Shown one piece after another: positions 52,501 through 62,801 of a stretch of 64,000 bases of DNA. The notes under the pieces are model-generated. The model did not search any database. It was not told where the DNA came from and worked only from the letters and a program-made list of their open reading frames with translations. Every line of letters starts with the position of its first letter. Position 1 is the first letter of the stretch. This DNA is from Globisporangium splendens (Eukaryota > Oomycota > Peronosporomycetes > Pythiales > Pythiaceae). Location of the stretch: contig VFIW01000008.1 of assembly GCA_006386115.1 (NCBI GenBank), positions 620,001-684,000 on the forward strand, read 5' to 3'. The position numbers and the translations under genes were made by a program.

Positions 52501-52635
52501 CTGAAGAAACCAGCGGCGACGACGCCCACGGGTGGCGACAATGGCGACGGCGCGAAAAAAGCTTCGGGACTCGAACGCTTGGCGAAGTTCTCGTCGCCGC
52601 CGCCCGTCAAGCGACGCAAAGCGGGATGGAAATAA
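49513..52635 (+). CDS. CTF4: DNA replication adaptor Ctf4/AND-1 (WDHD1)
   Basis: Single exon, 1040 aa. Trimeric hub that links the CMG helicase to DNA polymerase alpha and to cohesion factors. The N-terminal WD40 propeller covers about residues 15-330 (VYITDLNREATLFES, IEGHEHGIKSVAIDPTEKYI with SSEDGTVRVFEL, VAFSPNGHYVAAATLAKQVF). The SepB/Ctf4 C-propeller covers about 430-770 (PFDSWASNSSWHLDLPDGED, ATSLHCLRIYTTSGIEYALL, WLGFDDRAILYAVDSIGCVQ). A helical bundle follows (LILMMKSACANDEPARVLDL). The last 160 residues are Ser/Ala/Gln-rich and end PVNPFLKKP..VKRRKAGWK. No HMG box is seen, unlike the vertebrate protein, so it is closer to the yeast form. Confidence 0.93.
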   Translation: METMKEITVNINGMGSMALFQSKQPLSDASPSGHDIVVTTGEDGVVYITDLNREATLFESVICDGAIPSCAVTPEQTHVLVVQEEESAVYSYKMPSGGMADMDKLLFRSTVAIRQVVCSQKYIAIADEDSTIKVLLWSATDQVITIEGHEHGIKSVAIDPTEKYICSSSEDGTVRVFELVPEGMIAEQKALFKVQYKDKMKDDEVVCRCAWQRGDKPELLAVPVNQGIIELFDRSTWKSAGQLMLPIGKSTSSDINIVAFSPNGHYVAAATLAKQVFIWSVATKEVIRSFALDFTVLSVDWALSQNALVVFHLGGKLAFVKDAIPIGRTPPQVFGIAAATTSSSSIDSKAPTTTTTATQPAKAKKLNISQFIDDEAGEDGRGDDDENETRVEAIKASFGFGQATAAQLHDDDALDGDYGASSTQRGDAPSRVMATGISPLKCFTEPFQSGSVNDGGAVCLLAWTPMGEIESIRGANRSENLVKVEFADKSRRGFKFSDNYLFSMAALDDHGAIFGVPRRVREEWEGDGDDSSDIISSFIFYRPFDSWASNSSWHLDLPDGEDAECVAAAKEFCAVATSLHCLRIYTTSGIEYALLRLPGRVVTMAARASLLAIVYHDLYGRLAYQLLRVRVGSSARRVQQLATGILPLSPPPADVFASHKENEDARDDARQWSTLAWLGFDDRAILYAVDSIGCVQALSSSIGWNWFPIGCVGNALNKKPDDRTRIFPLGIVNDALLYFPLERGARAPRLRGKHRPVPLTFALRNAAFPKTVSAAAKKSKDKGGVAASNVMWQNVRVTGLEEAEDLDAQNAIVHEHAEMDKALILMMKSACANDEPARVLDLAKCLHLEKSHQIAQKLAIHFGLRELQNHLYQLYHVTFEQQQLQSQQRHEYEEQDNSYTQSRRAPVAAARSQPQQHEPLHSKAALLSRRATAAPSSPPPSSHEAAESDSADSAQEEQPPASSSSSFFTGSSKAAAAPSSSAVPPIERSVAPVNPFLKKPAATTPTGGDNGDGAKKASGLERLAKFSSPPPVKRRKAGWK

Positions 52636-52719
52636 TCAATTTTATGAGCAGGAAGCGAAAAGAAAGGAAGGAGCGCCACATGTATCCATTTGAAGCACCA
52701 GGCAGGACGAACACACATG

Positions 52720-52720
52720 A

Positions 52721-52748
<28 letters not shown>
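52720..52748. repeat. (AG)n microsatellite
   Basis: About 14 AG units just after the CTF4 stop codon, probably in its 3' UTR. Confidence 0.9.
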
Positions 52749-52751
<3 letters not shown>

Positions 52752-52936
52752 TGAAATGATAAACGAAACGCGTCTCGTCATTTATTCATTCGTTCACTAC
52801 GCATCAGCACATTGAGAGATTGTAACACGGATTGCGTCGCCCTCTGCTCCTTTATGGAGCCACAAAGCCAATCGACCAGCAAGCAGAATCACACACATGC
52901 ATGAAGAGTGGCATTTGCGATACACATAAGCGTACA

Positions 52937-52988
52937 TTAACAGCATCTTGGTCACGAGTCATACGATACATGCCCAAGATGCTGTTAA
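52937..52988. repeat. Perfect 15-bp inverted repeat (hairpin)
   Basis: TTAACAGCATCTTGG (52937-52951) and its exact reverse complement (52974-52988) around a 22-base loop. It could fold as a stem-loop in RNA from either strand. Confidence 0.7.
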
Positions 52989-55046
52989 CTATAAGGCGTA
53001 TCCATCTTCTTCCATTTCCAACAGCGACGCAGAGCCACGAATCGATATTTTTGACCCCATCATCACGCTTCAGCCCTCTGCGCGCTGCTCTGGATCTCTC
53101 GGCGAACACATGCCGGAAAGGCGGTGAACGCGACGAACGCGCCAGGGGTGAAGGATGAAGGAAACAAAGAGGAAGAGAGGGGAAGAGGATCCGAGATGTA
53201 CACGCGCGCGCATGCGGTGTGAGCTGCTTCCCTCCTGGTGTCGCAGAAATCCTGCCAGTTCCGTCCCCCTTTTGCCGTGCTCTCCATCTCCATCGCATGG
53301 CGTGTTGAGCAAGGGGCGCTGTCCGCGGCAAGCGTCGCGATTGGGATGTGTTACCCTTTCATATAACACACCTGCATTTACTGATTCCGATCTGTTATGT
53401 GATGAAATGCAACGAAGAGTGAAGAGTCAAATAACAGAGAGTTGAACCTTTAGATTTTGATATGTGGACGAGGCAGACTGGACGCGACGCGAGTGGAGAT
53501 GTGTCTTGTATAGAGAGTGTGCGCGGGATCGCTGCCCTGAAAAAGAGCTGGAGGTGATGAGGAGGGGGGACATGCGCTTGCGTGCGAATGCATAGAAGAT
53601 AGCGAGGAGGAACTCACGCTCTTGCAGCATCTGCAAGAGATCCAGAACAAGCAGCAACAATTTTCACAAAAATCGCAAAAAATCCACTCCTCGCTGCCAA
53701 ACAAATGGTGAGAACCTCCATACAGGGGACTGCTGAATGACATCACAGCAGCAGCCATGCAGACGCATGTTCGCATTTGCCACCATTGTCCATGTTTGCA
53801 GGGTTTTAGTGTTGGTGTGCGTGGACTTGTACGGTTCGCTTGCAACGCGAGTTGAAATGCTCACAAAGTGGCGCTATACTTGCGGACGCTGGTCGCGCTT
53901 GACGGAAGGAATGGAAGAAAGATCCAAATATATGGAACGCGCTGCCACTTGGCTGCATGGTGACAGTGGCTTCAATATCTTTCTTTCATTTGAGTTTTTG
54001 TTCGTGTGCTCACAGCCACTCGCCAATGTGATACACATGCAGGATAGACACACCTGCTCGTCCTTTACAGGAAATGAACAGACAGGTAAGTGGGTGCCTC
54101 TCACCTGTTGCTTCTATTCAAGACACACGTTCCCTCTCTATACGCAACAATCGCTGCGCCTTTGTGAATTCAGAGCGCCGTCTAGCGCGAATAGACAGGC
54201 CAACTTTGTCGCTTGGGACATTCAGCAAGTTGTGCGCGCATAAAACGACCAAAATGCGATGCGCCAACTCGACGAACCCACCTCTGCCGATCTTTGTTTT
54301 TCATGTATCGAGTTCATAGATGATTTTAAGAGGTCTATTAAACTGTATTGATGTACACTTTATCTGAATCATCCTATATAAGCGGGCATTCTGCTTCAGA
54401 AAGGATAATAATCATCCGACGTTTGCCTTTCTCCACACATCTGCAACCCGACGCGCCATCGACTATTTTCCTTCTACCACCGTCTGCCCTACTGTACTGG
54501 CGCGGCAAGTAAACAGCAGCAGAAATCTTTAGTGGTTGCTTGCTCTGGTTTATTTTGTTGCCGGTTGGGAACAACAGCTCGCCACCCAACCCTTTGCAGA
54601 CGTTTGCTGCATTTGTCGACGCGACCGGTGTGACAGCTTTCCTTGCTCTCCTGCTGCTCCAATTCGCTCGCTCGCTCGTCTCACCCATTCGACAAGGCAA
54701 GAAGCACCAAGAGTGCAAACAGAGCAACTGTTTCGTTTGGCGAGCAAGCGCACCGGAAGCAAGCACACGACCACCCGTCTATCCGCAGATAGACACAGTC
54801 AACAACAACAGGAAAGGGCAGTTTTAGCAACAGCTCCCCAGTCTGCACTGCAAAACTTGCACTCGGCTTGTTTGCTTGTGTTTCTATCCAATTTGTTGTT
54901 GTTTTTTTCTCACACAAGGAGCGGGCAGTCGCCTCTCATCTCCCATCGATCGGCAAGCAAGCCTTGCTGCAAATTTGCTGCAACCAAAATTTGTCGAGTC
55001 GCACAACAGATTTTCTTCTATAGAGGCGCGTATAAAGAGGTACAAG

Positions 55047-56762
55047 ATGAGCAAGCACAGCAGCAGCATAATGCGGACAAGAATGGCGACACCTAATGCG
55101 CCGAATGCGCGCCATAGTGCGCTTAATGACGGCGTTAACGCCACGGAACCGCAGGCGCCGCGACCGCGCGTGCGGCAGCTGCCCGTGCGCGCGTGGCACC
55201 AGGAGGACGCCGAGACGCACCACCGCGTCGCGCGCGCGCGCATCGCCGACAAGCTGCGCGCCATGTACCCCGTGCTCGAGACCGCCGATTTAACCGGTCA
55301 GAATGCGACCAGGAATGCGAACGCGTCGATCGTGCAGAGACTCGAGTGGATGCTGTTCAATGCCGCCCATTCGCGACGAGAGTACGCGAACAAGTGCACT
55401 CTCCCGCGTCGCGTGCAGGCGCTCGTGACCCAGCAGTTGGATACGACGACAGCAGCGGCGACGGCATCGACAAATAGCGAAGAGAAACAAGCCAACAATG
55501 TGACGAGAGCGTGTAGTAATACGAACAAGAACAAGCGCGCGCGGCGTTCATCGATTGCCAGTGTCGACGAGGCGTTATCGTCGGTTGAGTCTACCGCGCG
55601 ACGAACGTACAAGCGTCAGCGTCAAGATCAATCTCTTCAAGTCACGTCTCCTATCGTTAAAGGTGCATCCATGGAGCCGTCGTGGACAGCTACAAACGCG
55701 GAGACCAGCATCGTCATTCTTAACAACGACGTGAACCTTATCGCGCAGGTGTTCGCCTTTCTCGAAGGCAGTGAAGTGCTGCGCGCGCGGGCGGTGAGTC
55801 GTTTCCTCGCGGCGCATGCGCCCGGTATTGTGCACTCGCTCACGCTCGACGCGCACAAGTGGACGACGTCGTGTTCAAGCCATACGAGCATCAGCGGATT
55901 GCTCCTCAAATGCCGCCAGCTTCGTCGCCTCGTGATCACAAACAGCCGCAACAACCAGAGCACGACGGGAGCGCTCGAGCTTCCACGAGGCTACGGCATC
56001 CCAGTTCCCCGTAACAATCGTAGCTCTTCGCGCCACGTCGACCAGCAGGTTTTACCCAAAGTGCACGGTCAGGACATTCTCTCCCAGGTGACGCTGGCGC
56101 TCAACAAGAATGCATGTCCGGCGCTCGAGACCCTGGAGTTGCGCGCGCCATTCGAGTTCGCGACCGAGAGCGGGACGATCCTGGTCTGCGTGCAGACGCT
56201 CCTGCAGCGATCGCTTTTGAATCACGGTCGATCCCAGCTCAAGCGTCTCATCCTGGACTCGACGTTCCTTGGCGACGCGCGCATGCAGCAACTTGCGGGT
56301 GCCCTGCGCTCAAACTGTTTCCGCGACCTGGAAACGCTCGTACTGCGCAACAATTTCATCGGCGAAGCCGGGTGCCAGGCGCTCTTCGGGAGCCTTCACG
56401 CGTGCCCGGTGCTCCAGGAACTCGACGTGAGCGGGAACATCCTGACCGACACCGACATGTTCGCTCTCGCCACAGCCATGGACAAGACAAGAAGACCCCG
56501 AACTTTCCGTCCTCAGGAGGAAGAAGCAGTAGCTTTGGTGCCATTCTCGCAGCTGCACACATTGCGTTTGCATGAGAATTTCATCGGTCTCGACGGCTTC
56601 CACGCGCTCGCGAGTGCGATCTGCGCGCAGTTGTTGGACCTGAACGGCAACGAAATGGACGCTCGTGGCGGCGACAAACAAGACGGAAAGAGCCTCATCA
56701 ATGTAAGCTGCGCGACCAACTGTGCGCCAGTGGCGGAAGCGATGCGCTTGTTCCAGTTTTAG
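55047..56762 (+). CDS. KIX-like, F-box-like and leucine-rich-repeat protein
   Basis: Single exon, 571 aa; start MSKHSSSIMRTR (in-frame sequence upstream is 5' UTR-like). Residues about 46-128 resemble the KIX domain of MED15/CBP: PVRAWHQEDAETHHRVARAR, IADKLRAMYP, and later LEWMLFNAAHSRREYANKC, the helix with the SRxEY signature. A nuclear-type basic cluster (NKNKRARR) is at about 160. Residues about 223-261 look like an F-box (LNNDVNLIAQVFAFLEGSEV). The rest are RNI-type LRRs (LETLELRAPFEF, LKRLILDSTFLGDARM, LETLVLRNNFIGEAG, LQELDVSGNILTDTD, LHTLRLHENFIGLDGF). This suggests a nuclear adaptor, perhaps for ubiquitin ligation or transcription. Both are inference. Confidence 0.75.
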   Translation: MSKHSSSIMRTRMATPNAPNARHSALNDGVNATEPQAPRPRVRQLPVRAWHQEDAETHHRVARARIADKLRAMYPVLETADLTGQNATRNANASIVQRLEWMLFNAAHSRREYANKCTLPRRVQALVTQQLDTTTAAATASTNSEEKQANNVTRACSNTNKNKRARRSSIASVDEALSSVESTARRTYKRQRQDQSLQVTSPIVKGASMEPSWTATNAETSIVILNNDVNLIAQVFAFLEGSEVLRARAVSRFLAAHAPGIVHSLTLDAHKWTTSCSSHTSISGLLLKCRQLRRLVITNSRNNQSTTGALELPRGYGIPVPRNNRSSSRHVDQQVLPKVHGQDILSQVTLALNKNACPALETLELRAPFEFATESGTILVCVQTLLQRSLLNHGRSQLKRLILDSTFLGDARMQQLAGALRSNCFRDLETLVLRNNFIGEAGCQALFGSLHACPVLQELDVSGNILTDTDMFALATAMDKTRRPRTFRPQEEEAVALVPFSQLHTLRLHENFIGLDGFHALASAICAQLLDLNGNEMDARGGDKQDGKSLINVSCATNCAPVAEAMRLFQF

Positions 56763-57028
56763 AGAACAACAATAGAAAAAAAAAAAGATGAAGACGATAA
56801 ACTACGGCAAATAAGTGCAAATGGGAACCAGAAATATACCAATAACAATAAATAGACGACAGATTCCCCACTTTAGGCGCATTTTGCCGCCTTTCATACC
56901 ACCGAGGTGCTTTGATGACGTGAAGATCAGGTATGGCGATGATGTTCCAAGCGCTGATGACTTAGTGGAAAGCTAAAAGGCAAAACACATGATCTGCTGA
57001 CACTGACGTGAAGAACTCGGGCGGTAGT

Positions 57029-59365
57029 ATGGATGCCGAAGAGCGACGTGCCTTGGAGGAAAAGCTCGCAGCGGCTCTCGCAGAGCTCTCGGACGATGAA
57101 CATGACTCGATACAAGAAGACGATGGGAATGGAGGAGTTCAACGTAGCAATTATGCGGTCCAAGAGTATGTTCGACTGGATCTGGACCAAGTGTTGCGTC
57201 AAGTGGCAGCAGAGACAGCCAATGTTTCGTTTGTTCCAGTTGCTGATGAAGAAAAGAACGACGAGGAACCGACTTCGTGGCATTTGTTACTCGCGACAGT
57301 CGCGAAGTGTGACTCCGAGTGTTTCCAGGCGTTCCAATGCGAATTGTATGATGTTCATACGACGATCTTGTCGTCGTTGACTTCTCAGCAAATGCGAAGT
57401 TGTGACATGAACGCCGAGATGGAAACAAGATCCAACGAGGCTTCCGGTGATCAAAATGCTTCAGAAGTATTGCCTTCACCGCCACCACCACTTGCAGCAG
57501 CGAAGTCCATAGAGGGAGGAAGAGCAGGCACAGAAGACAGAATTCAGGAATCCATTGGCGATGTCAGCAGCAAAGAAGCACCAAGTCTCCTTCTGGAGCC
57601 TCCACAGAGAGAGAAGGATGCCTTATCTGCAGCGACTGCGAAATCGACGCTGCATGATCCGTCAGCTACTGCTACGACAACCTGGAAGGAAGACATTGTG
57701 GCAGCAATCACCGGATCAGCAGTACGAGAGCACGCGAACGAGGTCGAACTTACTACCCCGGATCAGCATGAACCGGCGACATCACTAGACAATTCACCAA
57801 GTCCCGTGGTAGACCAGTCTCAACTGCAATGAATTCAAGACCGATACGACGAGCGACAGCGCGTGCTGAGCAAAGTCCAGGAGAACTACCAGCGGCAGCA
57901 GCAGCAAGTTGCCCTCCACATGGAGTAACTCGAGCAACAGTGGGCACAACGAGAGCACGAGGCGCAGGAGCACGCCAACAAGCAGCGAGAAGCCAATGAG
58001 CTCCGGATGATGCAACTCGAGGAGCTCACTATGCGGAAATGGATGATGGTGGTGGCGCAGATCCAGGAGCGCAGCTATATGGCGCGCGAAGAGCTCTCGC
58101 AAAGGCGAGTAATGGCTCAAGTTCGCGCTCTCGAAGACGAGCGGCGGCGGCAGTACGAGCGAGATGCCATGGTACAGGAAGACACGTTCTCGAGAGCCTG
58201 GATACTTGCTTTGCAGCAAATTGTTATGCGTGACCGACTGGAAATGGAGCAGGAAGACTACTTTGCATGTGAATGGCGAGCTCAGGAGCGTCGAGAGCAA
58301 GACCGGGATCGACTGGCGATGGCACAAGAGGAGGAACTCGCACGAAGGGTGCAACTGCAGGAGGTCCAGTTGCAGAATCGACGACGACAGCAGCGCCGCG
58401 AAGCGTGTTCACGCGTTCTTCTCTGGTGCAAGAAACGCAGTCTTGGGTTCGCTTTCCGCCATTGGAGACAAGTCGTAGAGCTACGTCGTGATGCAGCATG
58501 TTGTATTCAACGCGCTTATCGCCATTACCTCAGCCATCAAAGCAAGCACGACGATGTCACAAATGAGGTGCTAAATTCCCCAGGTTCTGCGTACGATTCG
58601 ACCGAAGCCGCTGCTGCGGCGATGGTCGTGCAATCGACGTTCCGAGGCTTTTCTATTCGGCGTAAATTCGCAAACGCGCTCGAAGTGGCGAATCTGGTGA
58701 GACGAAGTGGTGACTACGACGATGTTGAGTTTGGCGAAATAAACCTGGACGATTTGATTCAAATGCCTCCAGAGTTGGAAGATGGCTGGGAAGACCCCGT
58801 GCTGCCTGCACCACGCCCATCGCATCATTATCATGGTGGTCTACAGCAGCATCCCGAAGTTTCAAATCAAGGAAACGAAACAGTGGACGAGCTCGATGAA
58901 GATGCTCGGAGCCCTTATGAGTGCCAACAGCAGGCTGCAATGCCTTCAGCCGTGAGAAATTTTGTAGGTGCAGTCATTGGTAGCAGCAACGCTGCTCACG
59001 AACAAACTCACGGTATGGAACCGTAGGCACAACCTGCTCCTACCAACTTGGCTGCTTCGCTCTGGGACAAGATGCGGAAACTGAAGCAGCGACAGCGTCA
59101 CGCTGCGGACGAACGGGTTCGCGAGCAAGATCCAACGTACCGACTGCAGAAATTGATGCACAAGGGCTCCAGCAAGCCACGCGCGCCGCCAGTGAAAGCC
59201 TCGAACAACAATCCTGTTCCTTCTGCTGCTGGAGGTGGCGGTCGCAACATGTCGTCGAGCGCCTCCACGGTCGTCTGGGGAACCAGTGGCGAGAAGAAGA
59301 AACCAAAAGTGAAATTGCCGTCGCTCGTCGAGCGGTTGCGCAAGAAAACCGAAGCAGCACGATGA
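57029..59365 (+). pseudogene. IQ-motif coiled-coil gene with three in-frame stops
   Basis: One reading frame from ATG 57029 (MDAEERRALEEKLAAALAEL) to a stop at 59363-59365 is coherent throughout, but is broken by TGA (57830-57832), TAA (57928-57930) and TAG (59024-59026). Content: acidic N-terminus, a low-complexity middle, a long Gln/Arg/Glu-rich coiled coil (about 57850-58420), two IQ calmodulin-binding motifs (CIQRAYRHYLSHQ and VVQSTFRGFSIRRKF), an acidic segment with PPELEDGWEDPVLP, and a basic C-terminus (SLVERLRKKTEAAR). No plausible introns remove the stops, and frame never shifts. I call a young pseudogene; readthrough or sequence error remain possible. Calmodulin binding is the family expectation. 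Confidence 0.7.
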
Positions 59366-60040
59366 AGACCATGAACGACACACATAACGTTTTTCTCGTT
59401 TGGAGATCACTTCGAGGAGAGCAATGGCGTCGACTTTGTTTGCTGTAAGTTCGTTGGGAACTGTCGTATTTTCGCGGTGACTGTCGACGCGTTGAGTGGC
59501 ACACCAAGTCATCTGAAATCCCCAATCTATGAAAAACAGCCCGGCTCGTACTGCTCTTGCTCATACCTTGTCATGCAAAACGCAACGGCAATAGACTGTA
59601 TGGCTCCACTTGCGAAGGATGACGACGTCTCAATGAAGATTCGGCAGCTTCCTCGCACCAGACAAAAGCTGACTACCCTGGTGAAGAGCTACTTTGGGAA
59701 TCATTCGCAGATCCTCGCAAAAGAGAGTGACGACGTCCATAACTTTGCCAATGGCGTCACGCTACAGACGGCAGCCGAGAGATGCTTCACGTCCAAGATC
59801 ACCCAATTGTGTGCTCGAATGGACCACCAAGCACATCCCTCTACCATGTGCGTACATGGTGCTTTCTGAAGAATCAAGTCCAACAAACTTGGCAAAGGTG
59901 TGCTTTCTATATACGATTGTGTATTGCGTATTAGTTTATGTTTATAAGGTGAGGTATATTCAGGTTCATCGTCGTGACCTACAATATCCATTCTCCTAAC
60001 TAATCTCCATTGCGAATTTCATATCGGAGTGTAAATGTGT
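59366..60040. other. Intergenic
   Basis: 675 bp between the IQ pseudogene and the 3' end of the retroelement. It may include the element's untranslated tail. No gene was seen. Confidence 0.45.
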
Positions 60041-61930
60041 CTATAGCGCGGATTGCACCAGATCACTTCTAACTGCTAAATAATCTTTGACCAGGATGGC
60101 ATGTTCTCTTGGTCCTATGTGAGGCTGCTTTGTGGTGTCCAATGACCTTGGGTCTTCCGAACTTCGCATAAGCCAATGCATGACGTCGTTGTCAAGATCC
60201 TGGGTGAGATTGTTGAAAGCAGCTCTTTGAGTTGGGAAGTGACCTGCGTTGAGGTTCTGGTGTCCATGGCTAGGTTGGCGGCTGAGTCCGCCATCTTGTT
60301 GAAGGCACGGTAGTGATGGTACCATCCTCGGATGTCGATGCAATCCGCGAGTCGTCGACTTGTCTGGTATAAACGTGCCAATCGGTGCTGTCGAGGGGAC
60401 CGATGCATTCGCTGTTGGGAGATAATGAGTGCACTGTCTCCAATCACGTACAACGGTTCGAAGTGACTGCGTTGGGCTTCTCGGAGTCCATGTATGAGAC
60501 CCCAGTACTCGGCAAAGTTGTTGGTCGTGTCCTTCCTGGTGTAGGACATGCTGGCGGCCCAGATTAAACTGGCTGTGTGCGAGTCCTTGTGGACACGCAC
60601 GATAATGGATCCAGTCCCTCCTGGTCCTGGATTGCCGCGTGATCCGCCATCGAAAAACAACAGGTAAACGCCACGAGTATCATTTGGAGTCAAGGGGATG
60701 GCGTCGGTTTGGCTAAGAAAGCAGTCGACATATGCCTTGAGAACTGCTGCAACCGTGTGACCGTCCGAGTCTCCAGCTTGCGCTTCAGCGAGTCGTGTGA
60801 GGTTTCGCATTCCTGCCTCTAATCTGGTCATCATGATCGCCATCTCAGCAGTCGATTTGATTGGATCCGAATCCATGCGTCGCAGATGCGCACACCAAAT
60901 GGTCTGTATGAGCGACGCGCTCATATATCGCCACAGCGTGTGTGCGACGGGATAGAGATGATCTTGGAGATGTTCATTGGAGCACTTGTGTCCGATAATG
61001 TGTCTCTTGGTCGTGGTCTATGCATGCCTTGGAGTATCTGGTAGATCCAGACTGAAGATCCAGATTGCGGGGTCGTGACCAGGAGTGGTTCCGATCTTCG
61101 CCCATAGCGCATAAAAGTAGTTCCACACCAGTTTGGCTTTCGGACACTCCCAGAATAGATGTTGAACAGAAGATTGGACAACTTGGGAGCATTCAGGATT
61201 CGAGCAGGATAGATCAGCTTTCTCCTAGTTCCACATGGAGAGTCGGTTGGCTTTCAGCCGGAGAAGAGTCTGAGCCGTATAAGCAGTAATCCCTGGGATG
61301 TTGTGTAATTCGCTCCATTGGATTAATTGCAGTCCTGGCCACAGAGATCCTGCTGTTTGGACAGCTTTGTTGACTGCTGCATCTCGAGTATCTTTGCCAA
61401 TTTGTGTCCTCGTTGCTGCAACTTGTTGCCGATAGAAAGATCTGGTCGTATTGTATCGTCCGTTGCCACCCCATAGTTGCACGATTCTTGTGAAACGTGG
61501 ATGTGCATGGAACGACACCTTCTGTCTGTTCAAGTCTCTTGTTGCCATGATGTCACAGTCCGTTGCGGAGTGAACTGTATGCGTAGCTTTGACTAGGGTC
61601 GTGTCGACGTGGGTCAGAGTTGCTTCACTGGTGTGCAGATGCCATTCGTGGTTGTAATGACGTTGCCCGTTGTACAGCCGAAGCACATTTGTTTGCTGTG
61701 GTCGATACAGAAGCTGTGGGAAGTTGGATACCAACGTAGCACATAACCGCTCGAGCGCTCGAATAGACGGCCGGGAGAATCCGGAGATTCCACATGTTGG
61801 GATGAAGTTAAGCACTCCTGGTCTTATCCACTCCCATCGAAGTATGTCGCCCAGTTGTGCTGTTCCAACTGATAATGATGTGTGAGCAAGCTTGTAAGGG
61901 GAGCCGTTGGATATATTGCGTATTGGTGCT
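60041..61930 (-). mobile_element. 5'-truncated non-LTR retrotransposon with RNase H, degraded
   Basis: The minus-strand frame from about 61930 reads the region after reverse transcriptase, then a zf-RVT finger (LSCSNPECSQVV..HLFWECPKAKLVW), then a type I RNase H (VYLLFFDGGSRGNPGPGGTG, NNFAEYWGLIHGLREA, YVIGDSALI, NKMADSAANLA). The four catalytic acids D-E-D-D are all present. Lesions: TAG at 61225-61227, TAG at 61018-61020, and a frameshift near 60195-60205, after which the RNase H tail continues in another frame to 60041. No reverse transcriptase core is present, so the copy is 5' truncated. The right edge is estimated from where similarity to the host gene ends. Confidence 0.8.
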
Positions 61931-62485
61931 TGGCGAGCAGGAGCGACTCCTTCATTTGCTTCATCATCATCACAAACACGTGAAACTCGGCCGTCGCGAC
62001 GAGGATCTCGGAGCAAAGCACGATGCTTGACTCGCGGTTCGTCGCGTGGACCTCGCGCACTAAATCGTAAAACTGCTTGACCGTCGCACCTTGCGAGACA
62101 ATGTAGTCTGCAAACACAAGGCGAAGATTATGACAATGCTTCTTGGCCATAATATGGTAAAATTGACTTCGCTACCTTCCAGTTTGGACTCAAAGAGCGC
62201 GAGAAACTTATTGTAGATGGCCGTGTACTCGAGCTTCATCTCGTCGCTCTCAATATCAAATGTGAGGCAATTGGCTTCGGCGAACTGCTCAAATGTGGTC
62301 GCAAACGCCTCGTCGTCAAAGAAATACGCGATCACCTTGCCCACGAGGTCGTCGTCGTCCTTCTCGCGTTTCGCGTCATGATGATCGCCACTGGTGTATT
62401 TCGCATCAGCTTTCTGAGGACACGCGTCGTATTTCTTCTCATCGTCGCTGTCGGAATCGGTGGATTTGCGCTCGTCTCGCGGCAT
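61824..62485 (-). CDS. BART/ARL2BP-domain protein with retroelement-derived C-terminus
   Basis: Exons 62176-62485 and 61824-62107, joined in phase 1; 197 aa. After a charged lead (MPRDERKSTDSDSDDEKKYD) comes a BART domain: DLVGKVIAYFFDDEAFATTF with EQFAEANCLTFDIE, LEYTAIYNKFLALFESKLEG, then VKQFYDLVREVHATNRES and FHVFVMMMKQMKES. BART proteins (ARL2BP, CFAP36) bind ARL2/ARL3-type GTPases, often at cilia. Here the last 35 or so residues run into the truncated retroelement, so the ending after about KESLLLAKHQ is foreign. The stop at 61824 lies inside the element. Domain integrity suggests the gene may still work. Confidence 0.75.
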
Positions 62486-62801
62486 TTTCTCCTGTGGACT
62501 GAATGCCGAAGCGATGCAAGTTTCTATATGGAGAGCAGACTCGTGTATCGCATTGATCTGTTACGAATATGCAAACGTACGTTGGTCGAATGGCTCGCTG
62601 GAGAAAAGAAGAAACGACTTCGTAAGTCAGAGTCGTGGCTATTTGAGTCCATAGTGGCAGCGTTTTGCATTAGTTGTCCACCATCATCGTCTAAGCGAAT
62701 ATGCAAAGCCACCAAGCAAACCAGTGGTCAACTTATTTCCCCCATCTTTTCTCTCTGCCTCAAGTTTTCCCGTTCTTGCTCTTGAAAATCTTGGATTCTG
62801 C
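62486..62801. other. Intergenic
   Basis: 316 bp between EB1 and the BART gene, which are on the same strand. Promoter of the latter; nothing else was seen. Confidence 0.5.

Larger units (their letters stand above)
52636..55046. other. Gene-poor stretch, 2.4 kb
   Basis: No supported gene. It holds an AG microsatellite (52720-52748) and a 15-bp hairpin (52937-52988). A 168-codon frame at 53737 has a real ATG but a Cys/Trp-rich composition unlike its neighbours and no motif. It may include long untranslated leaders or noncoding transcripts. Confidence 0.5.

Noticed and set aside
53737..54243. 168-codon open frame with ATG on the plus strand
   Set aside because: Cys/Trp-rich composition unlike neighbouring genes, no motif or domain; likely chance.
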